A stretch of DNA of 64,000 nt from Nocardia cyriacigeorgica. GTDB taxonomy: Bacteria; Actinomycetota; Actinomycetes; Mycobacteriales; Mycobacteriaceae. This document shows positions 19,380 to 27,188 of the stretch, piece by piece. Within the stretch, counting starts at the first letter, position 1. Every line of letters begins with the position of its first letter. The position numbers and the translations under genes are program-made. The notes below the pieces were generated by a model, which was not told where the DNA came from, ran no database searches, and saw nothing but the letters and a program-made list of their open reading frames with translations. Where the stretch lies: assembly GCF_010868145.1 (NCBI RefSeq), contig NZ_JAAGUY010000007.1, positions 11,377 through 75,376 on the forward strand, given 5' to 3'.

Positions 19380-20603
19380 ATGATCGCTGGAACACCGGTG
19401 CTCGACCTCGACGACGCGGTGTCGCTCGAGGCAGCCGACAGCGGCGGCGCCCTGCGCTCGGCCGCATCAGGTGGCGCCCAGATCCGCGCCACCGCGGCCG
19501 CCGTCGACGAGGGCATCCTGGAGCGGCTGGACGGTCTGCGACCACGCAGTCTGGTATTCGTCTGTGGCCCCGGCCGGGCCATCCGGGCGGCGCGCATGTT
19601 GATCGCAGCGCTCGGCGACCGGGCCGGCCTGCCGATCGTGCCCGTCGCCGCTGTCCCGCCGTGGGTCGGTCCGCTCGATGTCGTGGTGGTCGCCGGCGAT
19701 GATGCGGGCGATCCCCGTCTCGTCGACGCCGTCGACCGGGCCCAGCGTCGTGGTGCCGAAGTCGTGGTGGCCGCACCGCATGAGGGTCCGCTCCGCGCGG
19801 TGGCCGCCGGGCGGTCGGCGCTGCTCTCGCCGCGGCTTCCCGTCCTCGATCACAATCGGCTGCTGCGATATCTCGCGGTGGGCATCGCCGTGCTGCGGGC
19901 GATCGACCCGGTCCGCAGCGGGCCGTCGCTGCCCGCGTTGAGTGATCTGGCCGATCTGCTCGACGCCGAGGCGCTGCGCGACGGGCCACAGCATGAACTG
20001 TTCCGCAATCCGGCCAAAACCCTGGCAGCGCGGATGCAGCAGCGCGGCCTGGTGCTTGCGGGTGACTCCCCCGCCGCCACCGAACTCGCAGGACATGCCG
20101 CCGAGGTGCTCGTGCAGTCGGCAGGCCGCATCGCCACCGCGGTCGATCTCACCGTTGCCGTCGCGGCCCATCCCCGAATGGTTGCCGCCGCAGGCGAATC
20201 CGCGCCCGACTACGACCCGCTGTTTCACGATGAGCAGCTCGACGGTCCGGTCCCGGTCGAACGGATGCGGGTGTTCGTGTTGAGCACAGACGCCGACGAG
20301 ATGGCCGCGCGACGCAAGCTCGCCGTCTTCTCCGGCACCGGCTCGGGTCTGGTCGACGCCGATCTGGTCGCCGCCGATCTCGACGTGCTGCGCAGTGAGC
20401 TGACCGACCCCGCAGCCCCGCAGCCGGAAGAATCCGACGCGGAGGTACCTGCTCGCGGCGACGACCTGGAACGACTCGCCGTGCTCGCCCTTCGCTTGGA
20501 GATGACCGCGGCCTACCTGCGCCTGATCGGCAGCCGCGAGGTCACCAGCAGTCCCGCACCCGAACAGTTCGGCTCGGATCAGTTCGACGGGGGACGCTAC
20601 TAG
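19380..20603 (+). CDS. SIS-domain / TobH-like protein between manB and manA
   Basis: 407-residue homologue of the conserved Rv3256c protein, often labelled TobH or SIS-domain. Residues 60-160 show a Rossmann-like sugar isomerase (SIS) pattern with alternating hydrophobic strands (LVFVCGPGRAIRAARML; DVVVVAGDD). The C-terminal half resembles the bifunctional phosphoglucose/phosphomannose isomerase fold. It sits between the mutase and the isomerase of mannose-P metabolism, so a role in sugar-phosphate isomerisation is plausible but unproven. ATG at 19380 with GGGGAGG upstream. The stop overlaps the manA GTG by one base. Confidence 0.8.
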   Translation: MIAGTPVLDLDDAVSLEAADSGGALRSAASGGAQIRATAAAVDEGILERLDGLRPRSLVFVCGPGRAIRAARMLIAALGDRAGLPIVPVAAVPPWVGPLDVVVVAGDDAGDPRLVDAVDRAQRRGAEVVVAAPHEGPLRAVAAGRSALLSPRLPVLDHNRLLRYLAVGIAVLRAIDPVRSGPSLPALSDLADLLDAEALRDGPQHELFRNPAKTLAARMQQRGLVLAGDSPAATELAGHAAEVLVQSAGRIATAVDLTVAVAAHPRMVAAAGESAPDYDPLFHDEQLDGPVPVERMRVFVLSTDADEMAARRKLAVFSGTGSGLVDADLVAADLDVLRSELTDPAAPQPEESDAEVPARGDDLERLAVLALRLEMTAAYLRLIGSREVTSSPAPEQFGSDQFDGGRY

Positions 20604-21823
20604 TGCACGAACTCGTCGGTGCGCTGCGCTCCTATGCTTGGGGCTCGCGTACTTCCCTCGCCAGGCTGTGCGGCCGACCGGTGCCTTCGGCCCATCCGGA
20701 AGCCGAATTGTGGTTCGGTGCCCACCCCGCCGATCCGGCCCAGGTACGCATCGGCAACGGCTCGACCACCTCGCTGCTCGAGCTGGTCTCCGCCGATCCC
20801 GACCGTGAACTCGGCGCCGCCGCACCCGAATTCGGTGGCAGACTGCCCTTCCTGCTGAAGATCCTCGCCGCCGAGGAGCCGCTGTCGTTGCAGGCGCATC
20901 CCAGTTCCGCGCAGGCCCATGCCGGTTTTCATCGGGAGAACCAGGCCGGGGTGCCGCTGGATTCGCCGATGCGCAATTACCGCGACGAGAACCACAAACC
21001 GGAACTGGTGGTGGCGCTGGATCGGTTCGAGGCGCTGGCCGGTTTCCGCGAGCCCCGTCGCACCGTCGAATTGCTGCGCGCGCTCGACGTCGCGCTCTTG
21101 GAGTCCTACGCGGATCTGCTCGCCGCCCAGCCGGATTCCGACGGCCTGCGGACCCTGTTCACCACGTGGATCACGCTGCCGCAGAACGTGCTCGCCACGC
21201 TGCTGCCACAGGTGCTCGACGGATGTGTCCGTTACCTGTCGAGCCGCAAACGCAAGTTCGCGGCCGAGGCGCGGACCGCATTGGAACTGGCCGAGAACTA
21301 TCCGGGCGACGCAGGTGTACTGGCCGCACTGCTGCTCAACCGGCTGACCCTGGAACCGGGTCAGGCGTTGTTCCTCGACGCCGGCAACCTGCATGCCTAT
21401 CTGCGCGGACTCGGCGTCGAGATCATGGCCAACTCCGACAATGTGCTGCGCGGCGGCCTGACCCCCAAACACGTCGACGTCCCGGAGTTGTTGCGGGTCC
21501 TGGACTTCGAACCGATCGAGCTGCCGGTGGTGCTGCCGGAACCGGCCGGTGACGGATCGGTGCGCTATCGCACGCCCGCACCGGAATTCGCGCTGCGCCG
21601 ATTCGATCTGACCGAGGGTTCGGCGCTGGTGCCGCTCACCGAGGCCGGCCCCGGCATCGTGCTGTGCACGGCGGGATCGGTGCGCCTGTTCCAGGAAGAC
21701 GCCGAACTCGTCCTCGAACGCGGTGCCGCTGCCTGGATCTCGGCCGCCGACACCGAAGTCCGCGCCCAGGCGCTGAACGGTCCGGCGCAGGTGTTCTGTG
21801 CCTGTGTTGGCGGCGCTTCCTGA
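20603..21823 (+). CDS. manA: Mannose-6-phosphate isomerase, type I
   Basis: 406-residue zinc enzyme interconverting fructose-6-P and mannose-6-P, the entry to GDP-mannose. Zinc ligands are recognisable in LSLQAHPSSAQA (Gln and His), in the Glu of NHKPELVVAL and in the His of AGNLHAYLRG; VEIMANSDNVLRGGLTPKHVD is the family C-terminal signature. GTG at 20603 overlaps the preceding stop, so it is translated with the SIS gene. Corresponds to Rv3255c. Length is normal. Confidence 0.95.
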   Translation: MHELVGALRSYAWGSRTSLARLCGRPVPSAHPEAELWFGAHPADPAQVRIGNGSTTSLLELVSADPDRELGAAAPEFGGRLPFLLKILAAEEPLSLQAHPSSAQAHAGFHRENQAGVPLDSPMRNYRDENHKPELVVALDRFEALAGFREPRRTVELLRALDVALLESYADLLAAQPDSDGLRTLFTTWITLPQNVLATLLPQVLDGCVRYLSSRKRKFAAEARTALELAENYPGDAGVLAALLLNRLTLEPGQALFLDAGNLHAYLRGLGVEIMANSDNVLRGGLTPKHVDVPELLRVLDFEPIELPVVLPEPAGDGSVRYRTPAPEFALRRFDLTEGSALVPLTEAGPGIVLCTAGSVRLFQEDAELVLERGAAAWISAADTEVRAQALNGPAQVFCACVGGAS

Positions 21824-21990
21824 TTCTGCGGTCCGGTCCCGCGCCACCCACTACCCGGATCCGGCACAGCGGATAGGCCGCGACTCGCATAGTCTGTTTC
21901 GCGGCCCGCTCTGGTCCGGCCCGGACCCGATCGGACTCCGACCGCGCATCACGGCGATGGTGCGGCACATCGAACAGGAGGGCAGCCCGG

Positions 21991-22911
21991 ATGTCGGCTG
22001 GTGGTGGGAAGAAGGCGATCATCGCCGCGTTGACGGCGAACGCCGGAATCGCGGCGGCCAAGTTCGTGGGCGCGGCGATCACCGGATCAGCGTCGATGCT
22101 GGCCGAGGGCGTGCACTCGGTGGCCGACACCGCCAACCAGGGTCTGCTGCTGTTCGGTCAGCGCCGGGCCGAAAAGGAGGCCACCGAGCTGCATCCGTTC
22201 GGATACGGACGCAACCGGTACTTCTATTCGTTCGTCGTCGCGCTGGTGCTGTTCACCCTCGGCTCGGTGTATGCGATCTACGAGGGCATCCACAAGATCC
22301 AGCATCCCGAGGAACTGAACTCGCCGATCGTCGCGATCGTCATCCTGGTCATCGCGATCGGGCTGGAGACCTACAGCTTCCGCACGGCGGTCCACGAATC
22401 GCGTCCGCTCAAGGGCCGCGCCAGCTGGTGGCGGTTCATCCGCAATTCCCGCAGCCCGGAGCTGCCGGTGGTGTTGCTCGAGGACACCGGCGCGCTGATC
22501 GGTCTGATCCTCGCGCTCGCCGGTGTCGGCCTGACCATGATCACCGATAACGCGATCTTCGACGGTATCGGCACCCTTGCCATCGGCATCCTGCTCGGCG
22601 TGATCGCGATCGTGCTGATCGTGGAGATGCAGAGCCTACTCATCGGTGAGGGCGCGACCCCCGACGAGGACCGCGCGATCAGGGACAACCTCGTCGACGG
22701 CGAACGGATCGACCGCGTCATCCACCTCAAGACCCAGTACATGGGCCCGGAGGAGCTGCTGGTGGCCGCCAAGGTCGCTATCGCGCCCGGTTTGGATATC
22801 GCGGCCATCGCGGCAGCGATCGACGACGCGGAGTCGCGGGTCCGTGCCGCCGTCCCGGTCGCTCGGGTGATCTACCTCGAACCCGACCTGTATCGGACAC
22901 AACCGGCCTGA
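21991..22911 (+). CDS. Cation diffusion facilitator family transporter
   Basis: 306-residue membrane protein of the CDF family, exporting divalent metals (Zn/Fe/Mn/Co type) in exchange for protons. About six membrane helices are seen. TM2 has SMLAEGVHSVADTANQGLLL (HxxxD metal site), followed by HPFGYGRNRYFYSF. A later helix has LLEDTGALIGL, where His is replaced by Glu in the usual HxxxD pair, as in the ZnT9-like branch. The C-terminal cytoplasmic domain follows from about residue 215. ATG at 21991 has AGGAGGG eight bases upstream. Metal specificity cannot be read from sequence. Confidence 0.9.
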   Translation: MSAGGGKKAIIAALTANAGIAAAKFVGAAITGSASMLAEGVHSVADTANQGLLLFGQRRAEKEATELHPFGYGRNRYFYSFVVALVLFTLGSVYAIYEGIHKIQHPEELNSPIVAIVILVIAIGLETYSFRTAVHESRPLKGRASWWRFIRNSRSPELPVVLLEDTGALIGLILALAGVGLTMITDNAIFDGIGTLAIGILLGVIAIVLIVEMQSLLIGEGATPDEDRAIRDNLVDGERIDRVIHLKTQYMGPEELLVAAKVAIAPGLDIAAIAAAIDDAESRVRAAVPVARVIYLEPDLYRTQPA

Positions 22912-22918
22912 CATCCGA

Positions 22919-22955
22919 AGCGCCCCTCCATGCGACAGCAGTGGAGGGGCGCTTT
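22919..22955 (+). terminator. Strong rho-independent-like terminator after the CDF gene
   Basis: Perfect 12-bp arms AGCGCCCCTCCA / TGGAGGGGCGCT with an 11-base loop, ending in a short TTTC. It separates the convergent CDF and HtaA-like genes and can act in both directions. Confidence 0.85.
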
Positions 22956-22978
22956 CGTCAGGGCGTAGCTCGGTGCCG

Positions 22979-24052
22979 TCAGCCGATCCGGAAGCTGATC
23001 GGCGCGGCCTGGGTGTTCGCGTATGGCATCAGCGAAGCGGGTCGCAGCGTCGGCTCGAATCGTGCGGGGACATCGGTCCAGCTGGTCGTCCCCGCGGCCG
23101 GTCCGGTATCGAGGCGGGCCAGGCGGGTGCGTGCCAGCGAATCCGCGCCGACGGTGTCGGAGGTGGAGGTTTCGGCGGTCAGCCAGGTTCCCTCGGGCGT
23201 GAACTCGATCCACGGGTCGGCCACGGCGATCTCGCCAAGGTGGAAGCGCGTCGCGGCGACGACGGTGCCGCGGTAGCGCACGGTGCCGTAGCCGGTGGCG
23301 TCGACATCGGCGGAGTCGAAGGTGAATCCGAGGTTGCCGTCGTCGTGGACACCCGCACCCTCGAAGCCGGCAAGGGTGCCCTGGAGGGTGTCGGTGACGG
23401 TGGCTTCGAAACTCGGGGCGAAGGCCCAGCGCAGATCCCGCGGTGGTGGTGCAGGCGCGTTCGGGCCCGGCGCCGGATCGAATACCACCGGTGCCGCGAG
23501 CTCCTGGGCGGGGTTGACCGCTTCAGCGGCGCCGTAGGTGTAAACGCCGAAACGAGCGTCGGCGGGGATCAGTTCGGGAACGCGCACGTGCAGCGTCGCG
23601 GTGAAGTCACCGTCGGGCTCCAGCTCGACCCACTGGTGGCGGATGGTGCGCTGGAAGTCCAACGGCGCGCTCGGCACACGATCGAGCGCGGACTTCGACA
23701 GCACCCATTTCACCGTGGAACGCTGGGCGGCGCGCGCAGTGGTCGGCGCGCCAAGGGAAGGCCGCCAGTCCGGTGCGAACGCGCCGAAGGTGACGAAGAC
23801 GCCGTGCGGAACACCGGGCGGCACGGGGACGGGCAGACCGGAGGTGTTGGCCTCGGGGTCGAAGCCCCGGCCTCGGACGACGATGGTGTCACCGACGTGC
23901 ACCGGCGTATCGGACAGCGGGGTCCGGCCATCGGCGGTGAACAGTTCGATCGCGGGAGCGGGCGGGGCGGCGGCGGTGGGAGCCACGCCCACAACGGTCC
24001 CGGCACCGGTGACCGTGGCGATGGCGACAACCGCTAGCAGTGTCGTTCTCAC
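22979..24052 (-). CDS. Secreted HtaA-like domain protein
   Basis: 357 residues from GTG 24052. An N-terminal signal peptide (RTTLLAVVAIATVTGAGT, cleavage near APTAAAPPA) is followed by a beta-rich mature protein. Its second half (LRWAFAPSFEATVT... GTVRYRGTVVAATRFHLGEIAVADPWIEF) resembles the HtaA haem-binding domain of corynebacterial haem-uptake proteins; the first half looks like an Ig-like secreted domain. Haem binding is inference from this likeness. No haem transporter is nearby. The frame extends to GTG 24118, giving a longer basic n-region, and neither start has a good ribosome site. It follows the oxidoreductase gene closely on the same strand. Confidence 0.68.
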   Translation of the reverse strand: MRTTLLAVVAIATVTGAGTVVGVAPTAAAPPAPAIELFTADGRTPLSDTPVHVGDTIVVRGRGFDPEANTSGLPVPVPPGVPHGVFVTFGAFAPDWRPSLGAPTTARAAQRSTVKWVLSKSALDRVPSAPLDFQRTIRHQWVELEPDGDFTATLHVRVPELIPADARFGVYTYGAAEAVNPAQELAAPVVFDPAPGPNAPAPPPRDLRWAFAPSFEATVTDTLQGTLAGFEGAGVHDDGNLGFTFDSADVDATGYGTVRYRGTVVAATRFHLGEIAVADPWIEFTPEGTWLTAETSTSDTVGADSLARTRLARLDTGPAAGTTSWTDVPARFEPTLRPASLMPYANTQAAPISFRIG

Positions 24053-24127
24053 GCCTTCGAATCTACGACGGCGGCGCGAACCCTCAGTAGGGACGTTCGG
24101 CCCTACCCGGTGGGACACGTACCACAG

Positions 24128-25582
24128 TCACCGGGCCCGCAGCAGGTCGAGCGGATCGGTCCGCACGCCGAACCGCGAACGCAGCACATGACGAGCGGCG
24201 TGCAGGCCACACATACCGTGCACGCCCGGCCCCGGTGGTGTCGCGGACGAACACAGGTACACACCGGGCAGCGGTGTGGCGTACGGATTCCAGCGGGGCA
24301 CCGGGCGGAAAGCGGTCTGGCGCAGGGTCATCGCGCCGGCCGAGATATCGCCGCCGATGTAGTTGGCATTGTGCGCGGGCATCGCGACGGCGGTGCGCAC
24401 GTTCGTCGCCAGGATCAGGTCACGGAATCCGGGGGCGAACCGTTCGACCTGTGCGATCACGGTCTCGCTGACATCGCGATCTGAGCCGTTGGGCACATGG
24501 GCGTAGGTGTAGAAGGTGTGTTTGCCCTCGGGTGCGCGGCTCGGATCCACCACGCCGGGCTGGATGGACAGCACATACGGACGTTCGGCATGCCTGCCCG
24601 CGGCTACGGTGCGCTCGGCTTCCATCGCTTCGGCGCGGGTGCCGATCAGATGCACGGTGCCTGCCGAGGCAACCCCCTCGGCCTGCCACGGGACCGGGCC
24701 GGACAGTGCGAAGTCCACCTTGCAGGCGGCGCCGCCGTAGCGGAACCGGTCCAGCCCGCGCCGGTACCCATCGGGCAGGCGTTCCCCGCCGATGCGCAGC
24801 AGTTCGGCGGGCGCGGTATCCAGCAGGACGGCACGGGCGTCACGGAACTCTTCCAGCGAGTCGACCCGGTGCCCGGTGATCACCCGCCCGCCCAGCCGCG
24901 TGAGCTCGGCAACCAGCGCGTCGATGATCGTCTGGCTGCCACCACGCGGGATCACCCAGCCACCGGCGTGCGCGAGGGTGCCGAGCAACAGACCTGCACC
25001 GACCGCGGGCAACGCCCGTGGGACCGTGATCGCGTGCGTGGCGACCCCGGACAGCAACGCAGGCGCCTGCGCACCGCGAAACCGGAGATTCCATAGCGGT
25101 GATCCCTGCTCCAGCATCCGTAGCCCGAACCTGACAGCGGCCGGTGACAGCGCGGGCATGCGCCGCAGATCCGACATCGCCAGGTCCACCACCTGCGGCC
25201 AGTCCCGCACCAGCGGCTCGAACAGTGACCGCCACGCCTGACCGTCGACCCCGAGCCCCGCTGCGGTGCGCTCCAGATCGCGCCACGCGACCCCTGCCGT
25301 GCCCCCGTCGAGCGGGTGCGCATAGGAGGCCTCGGGCACGAGCAGTTCCACACCATGCGCTGCCAGATCGAATGCGCGGAAGACGGGCGATGCCAAGGCC
25401 ATGGGATGCGCGCCCGCACAGGTGTCGTGGTGGAACCCGGGCAGCGTCACCTCGGCAGTCCGGCACCCGCCCCCGGCCGTGTCCTGCGCCTCATACACCT
25501 CGACCGACAACCCGGCCCGCGCCAGGACCACCGCAGCCGCCATCCCGTTCGGCCCGGACCCCACCACCACAACATCAGCCAT
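24128..25582 (-). CDS. FAD-dependent oxidoreductase, phytoene desaturase-like (PYROXD2 type)
   Basis: 484-residue flavoprotein with the N-terminal dinucleotide-binding motif VVVGSGPNGMAAAVVLARAG, then YEAQDTAGGGCRT, as in carotenoid desaturase/amine oxidase-related NAD(P)/FAD oxidoreductases. The C-terminal FAD signature GVYLCSSATPPGPGVHGMCGLHAA is present. No crtB or crtE lies nearby, so the substrate is not a carotenoid by context; the family in actinobacteria is mostly uncharacterised. ATG at 25582 puts the Rossmann motif at the N-terminus, as expected. Possible transcription with the HtaA-like gene. Confidence 0.85.
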   Translation of the reverse strand: MADVVVVGSGPNGMAAAVVLARAGLSVEVYEAQDTAGGGCRTAEVTLPGFHHDTCAGAHPMALASPVFRAFDLAAHGVELLVPEASYAHPLDGGTAGVAWRDLERTAAGLGVDGQAWRSLFEPLVRDWPQVVDLAMSDLRRMPALSPAAVRFGLRMLEQGSPLWNLRFRGAQAPALLSGVATHAITVPRALPAVGAGLLLGTLAHAGGWVIPRGGSQTIIDALVAELTRLGGRVITGHRVDSLEEFRDARAVLLDTAPAELLRIGGERLPDGYRRGLDRFRYGGAACKVDFALSGPVPWQAEGVASAGTVHLIGTRAEAMEAERTVAAGRHAERPYVLSIQPGVVDPSRAPEGKHTFYTYAHVPNGSDRDVSETVIAQVERFAPGFRDLILATNVRTAVAMPAHNANYIGGDISAGAMTLRQTAFRPVPRWNPYATPLPGVYLCSSATPPGPGVHGMCGLHAARHVLRSRFGVRTDPLDLLRAR

Positions 25583-25767
25583 ACCCCGATTCTGCCGTGT
25601 GGCTCGGGGCGCGCACCGTCATCGGATTCACACCCCGCGGCGGGTCCAGCGGCCATGAGGGCCTTGGCGAGACGCCTCGGTGACCGACGACACGACCCCC
25701 TGGCTGATCCGGATCGAAACACCCGAGGCGTGGATGCGGGGCGATCGCCGTCGGTGTGCACGCCTCG

Positions 25768-26346
25768 TCAGTCGGCGGCCGAAGTCAACTGGGCGAACAG
25801 CACTTTCATTCGTTCATCGCGCCAGTCCGGGCGCAGGCGCGCGCCCTGGTCGAGAGTGGCGAGGCCGTGCACGGCGGCCCAGGTCACTTCGGTCCCCGTT
25901 TCGACGTCGGCCGATCCGGCGAACGGGGCATAAGCCTGTTCGATTTCGGCGTAGCAGGCCTTCAGCGGTTCGGGCGCGTCCGGGCCGAAAACCAATTCCG
26001 TGCGCATCAGAAACATTGCGTCGTAGCGGGCGGGGTGGGTGGCCGCGAAGTCGAGGTAGGTGGCGATAACGGCGGCCAGCGCGGCGGCGGGGGTAGCCGC
26101 GGCAACGCGGGCGCTGTGCAGCAGATCTGCGAGCTCGACGAAACCCTGTTCGGCGACGGCCGTCACGATGGCAGTTTTGCCGCTGAAATGGCTGTACAGG
26201 ACGGGTTGGCTGTACTCGATCCGGTCTGCCAGCTTGCGCACCGTCACCGCTTCCCACCCCTGCGTCTCGGCGAGCTCACGGGCGGCGTCGATGATGCGCT
26301 GATGCCGTTCGGCGCGTTCACGGTCCTTGCGGGTTCGGATGGTCAC
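25768..26346 (-). CDS. TetR/AcrR family repressor, divergent from DUF4267 gene
   Basis: 192-residue TetR regulator with the helix-turn-helix VTVRKLADRIEYSQPVLYSHF (near 34-54) and a WHG-type C-terminal ligand domain (VTWAAVHGLATLDQG). GTG at 26346. The intergenic region to the divergent membrane-protein gene holds three TAGC-N3-GCTA dyads, one of them ten bases ahead of this start, which strongly suggests autorepression and control of the neighbour. The 185-base gap to the downstream oxidoreductase gene has no gene. Confidence 0.9.
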   Translation of the reverse strand: MTIRTRKDRERAERHQRIIDAARELAETQGWEAVTVRKLADRIEYSQPVLYSHFSGKTAIVTAVAEQGFVELADLLHSARVAAATPAAALAAVIATYLDFAATHPARYDAMFLMRTELVFGPDAPEPLKACYAEIEQAYAPFAGSADVETGTEVTWAAVHGLATLDQGARLRPDWRDERMKVLFAQLTSAAD

Positions 26347-26355
26347 CCCAAAATA

Positions 26356-26418
26356 CTAGCAGCGCTAGACACAGTAGCGCGGCTATATTACAGTTGCTCG
26401 CACAGCTAGCAACGCTAG
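26356..26418. promoter_or_regulatory. Three-copy TetR operator cluster
   Basis: CTAGC-AGC-GCTAG (26356-26368), TAGC-GCG-GCTA (26375-26385) and CTAGC-AAC-GCTAG (26406-26418) share the pattern TAGC-N3-GCTA, with centres 18 and 32 bases apart. They fill the 95-base region between divergent tetR and DUF4267 genes, overlapping where both promoters should be. Confidence 0.75.
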
Positions 26419-26441
26419 ATCGAATCGCATTGGAGACGACG

Positions 26442-26873
26442 ATGCCCCTCTCTCGCATCAACACCGGACTGTCCCTGCTCGGCGCCGCCTTCATCCTCTA
26501 CATCGGCATCAGCTACCTGATCACGCCGGAGACCATCGCCACCGGCTTCGGCCTGCCCGCATGGCCGGAGGGCGAGGCGAGCGCCTTCATGAACCTCAAG
26601 GGCGTACGCGACACCGCCTCCGGGGTGCTGATCCTCGCCCTGCTCGCCACCGGGCATCGCCATGCTCTCGGTATCGCACTGCTTGCCATGTCCCTGGTGC
26701 CGATCGGCGACATGCTCACGGTCCTGAGCTGGGACGGTTCGACCGCCATCGCGCTCGGGGTACACGGCCTGACCGCCGCATGGGTGGCGGTGACCGGCGG
26801 CCTGCTGCTGCGCGAGCCGCGGGTTCAGCGCACAGACTCGATCAGCCACCGACCGGCCACCGTTCCGGCGTAG
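26442..26873 (+). CDS. DUF4267 family membrane protein
   Basis: 143-residue protein with four predicted membrane helices (about residues 8-25, 50-68, 75-95 and 102-122). The segment ITPETIATGFGLPAWP and the conserved FMNLKGVRDTASG match DUF4267. Function unknown; genes of this family are often paired with a TetR regulator, as here. ATG at 26442 follows GGAGACGACG; earlier in-frame starts would overlap the operators. Probably repressed by the divergent TetR. Confidence 0.82.
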   Translation: MPLSRINTGLSLLGAAFILYIGISYLITPETIATGFGLPAWPEGEASAFMNLKGVRDTASGVLILALLATGHRHALGIALLAMSLVPIGDMLTVLSWDGSTAIALGVHGLTAAWVAVTGGLLLREPRVQRTDSISHRPATVPA

Positions 26874-26893
26874 GGATGTGATCGGGAACACGT

Positions 26894-26923
26894 TCGGGCA
26901 GCGATGAATTCATCGCTGCCCGA
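26894..26923. terminator. 30-bp perfect palindrome after the DUF4267 gene
   Basis: Arms of 15 bases (TCGGGCAGCGATGAA and its complement) meet at GAATTC with no loop, 20 bases past the stop. The position suggests a terminator hairpin, although the zero-length loop and lack of a T-run are unusual. Confidence 0.6.
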
Positions 26924-26974
26924 TCCGTCTGGACCGATACAACCGAAGATCAGTAACGAGCCTCAGGAGATCCG

Positions 26975-27187
26975 ATGACCAAGCCGCACGGCCCCGCGTC
27001 CTACTTTCCCTCCATCGAAGCCAAGTACGGCCGCACCATCGACGAGTGGAAGACCGCCATGCGTGAATCCGGCCTCGGATCGAACAAGGAGCTGGTCGCG
27101 TGGCTCAAGACCGAGCACGGCTTCGGGCACGGCCACGCCACCGCAATCACCCAGCATTTCCTGCACCCGGAGAAGTGGGCGTCCTGA
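26975..27187 (+). CDS. DUF4287 domain protein
   Basis: 70-residue soluble protein matching DUF4287: GPASYFPSIEAKYGRTIDEW, then LVAWLKTEHGFGHGHATAI. This short helical domain is found alone or next to DUF5655 in actinobacteria; its role is unknown. ATG at 26975 has AGGAG six bases upstream. It is convergent with manC, with one base between the stops. Confidence 0.85.
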   Translation: MTKPHGPASYFPSIEAKYGRTIDEWKTAMRESGLGSNKELVAWLKTEHGFGHGHATAITQHFLHPEKWAS

Positions 27188-27188
27188 G

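Noticed and set aside
19153..19383. 76-codon frame between manB and the SIS gene
   Set aside because: It starts within the direct repeat, has no ribosome site or recognisable domain, and runs into the next gene; more likely intergenic.
24053..24118. Twin-arginine signal in the longer form of the HtaA-like protein
   Set aside because: The Arg run is present, but no SRRxFLK-type motif and no start signal support the longer form.
25672..25731. Inverted repeat ACGCCTCG / CGAGGCGT after the TetR gene
   Set aside because: The 44-base loop and only 8-bp arms in GC-rich DNA make it too weak to call a terminator.
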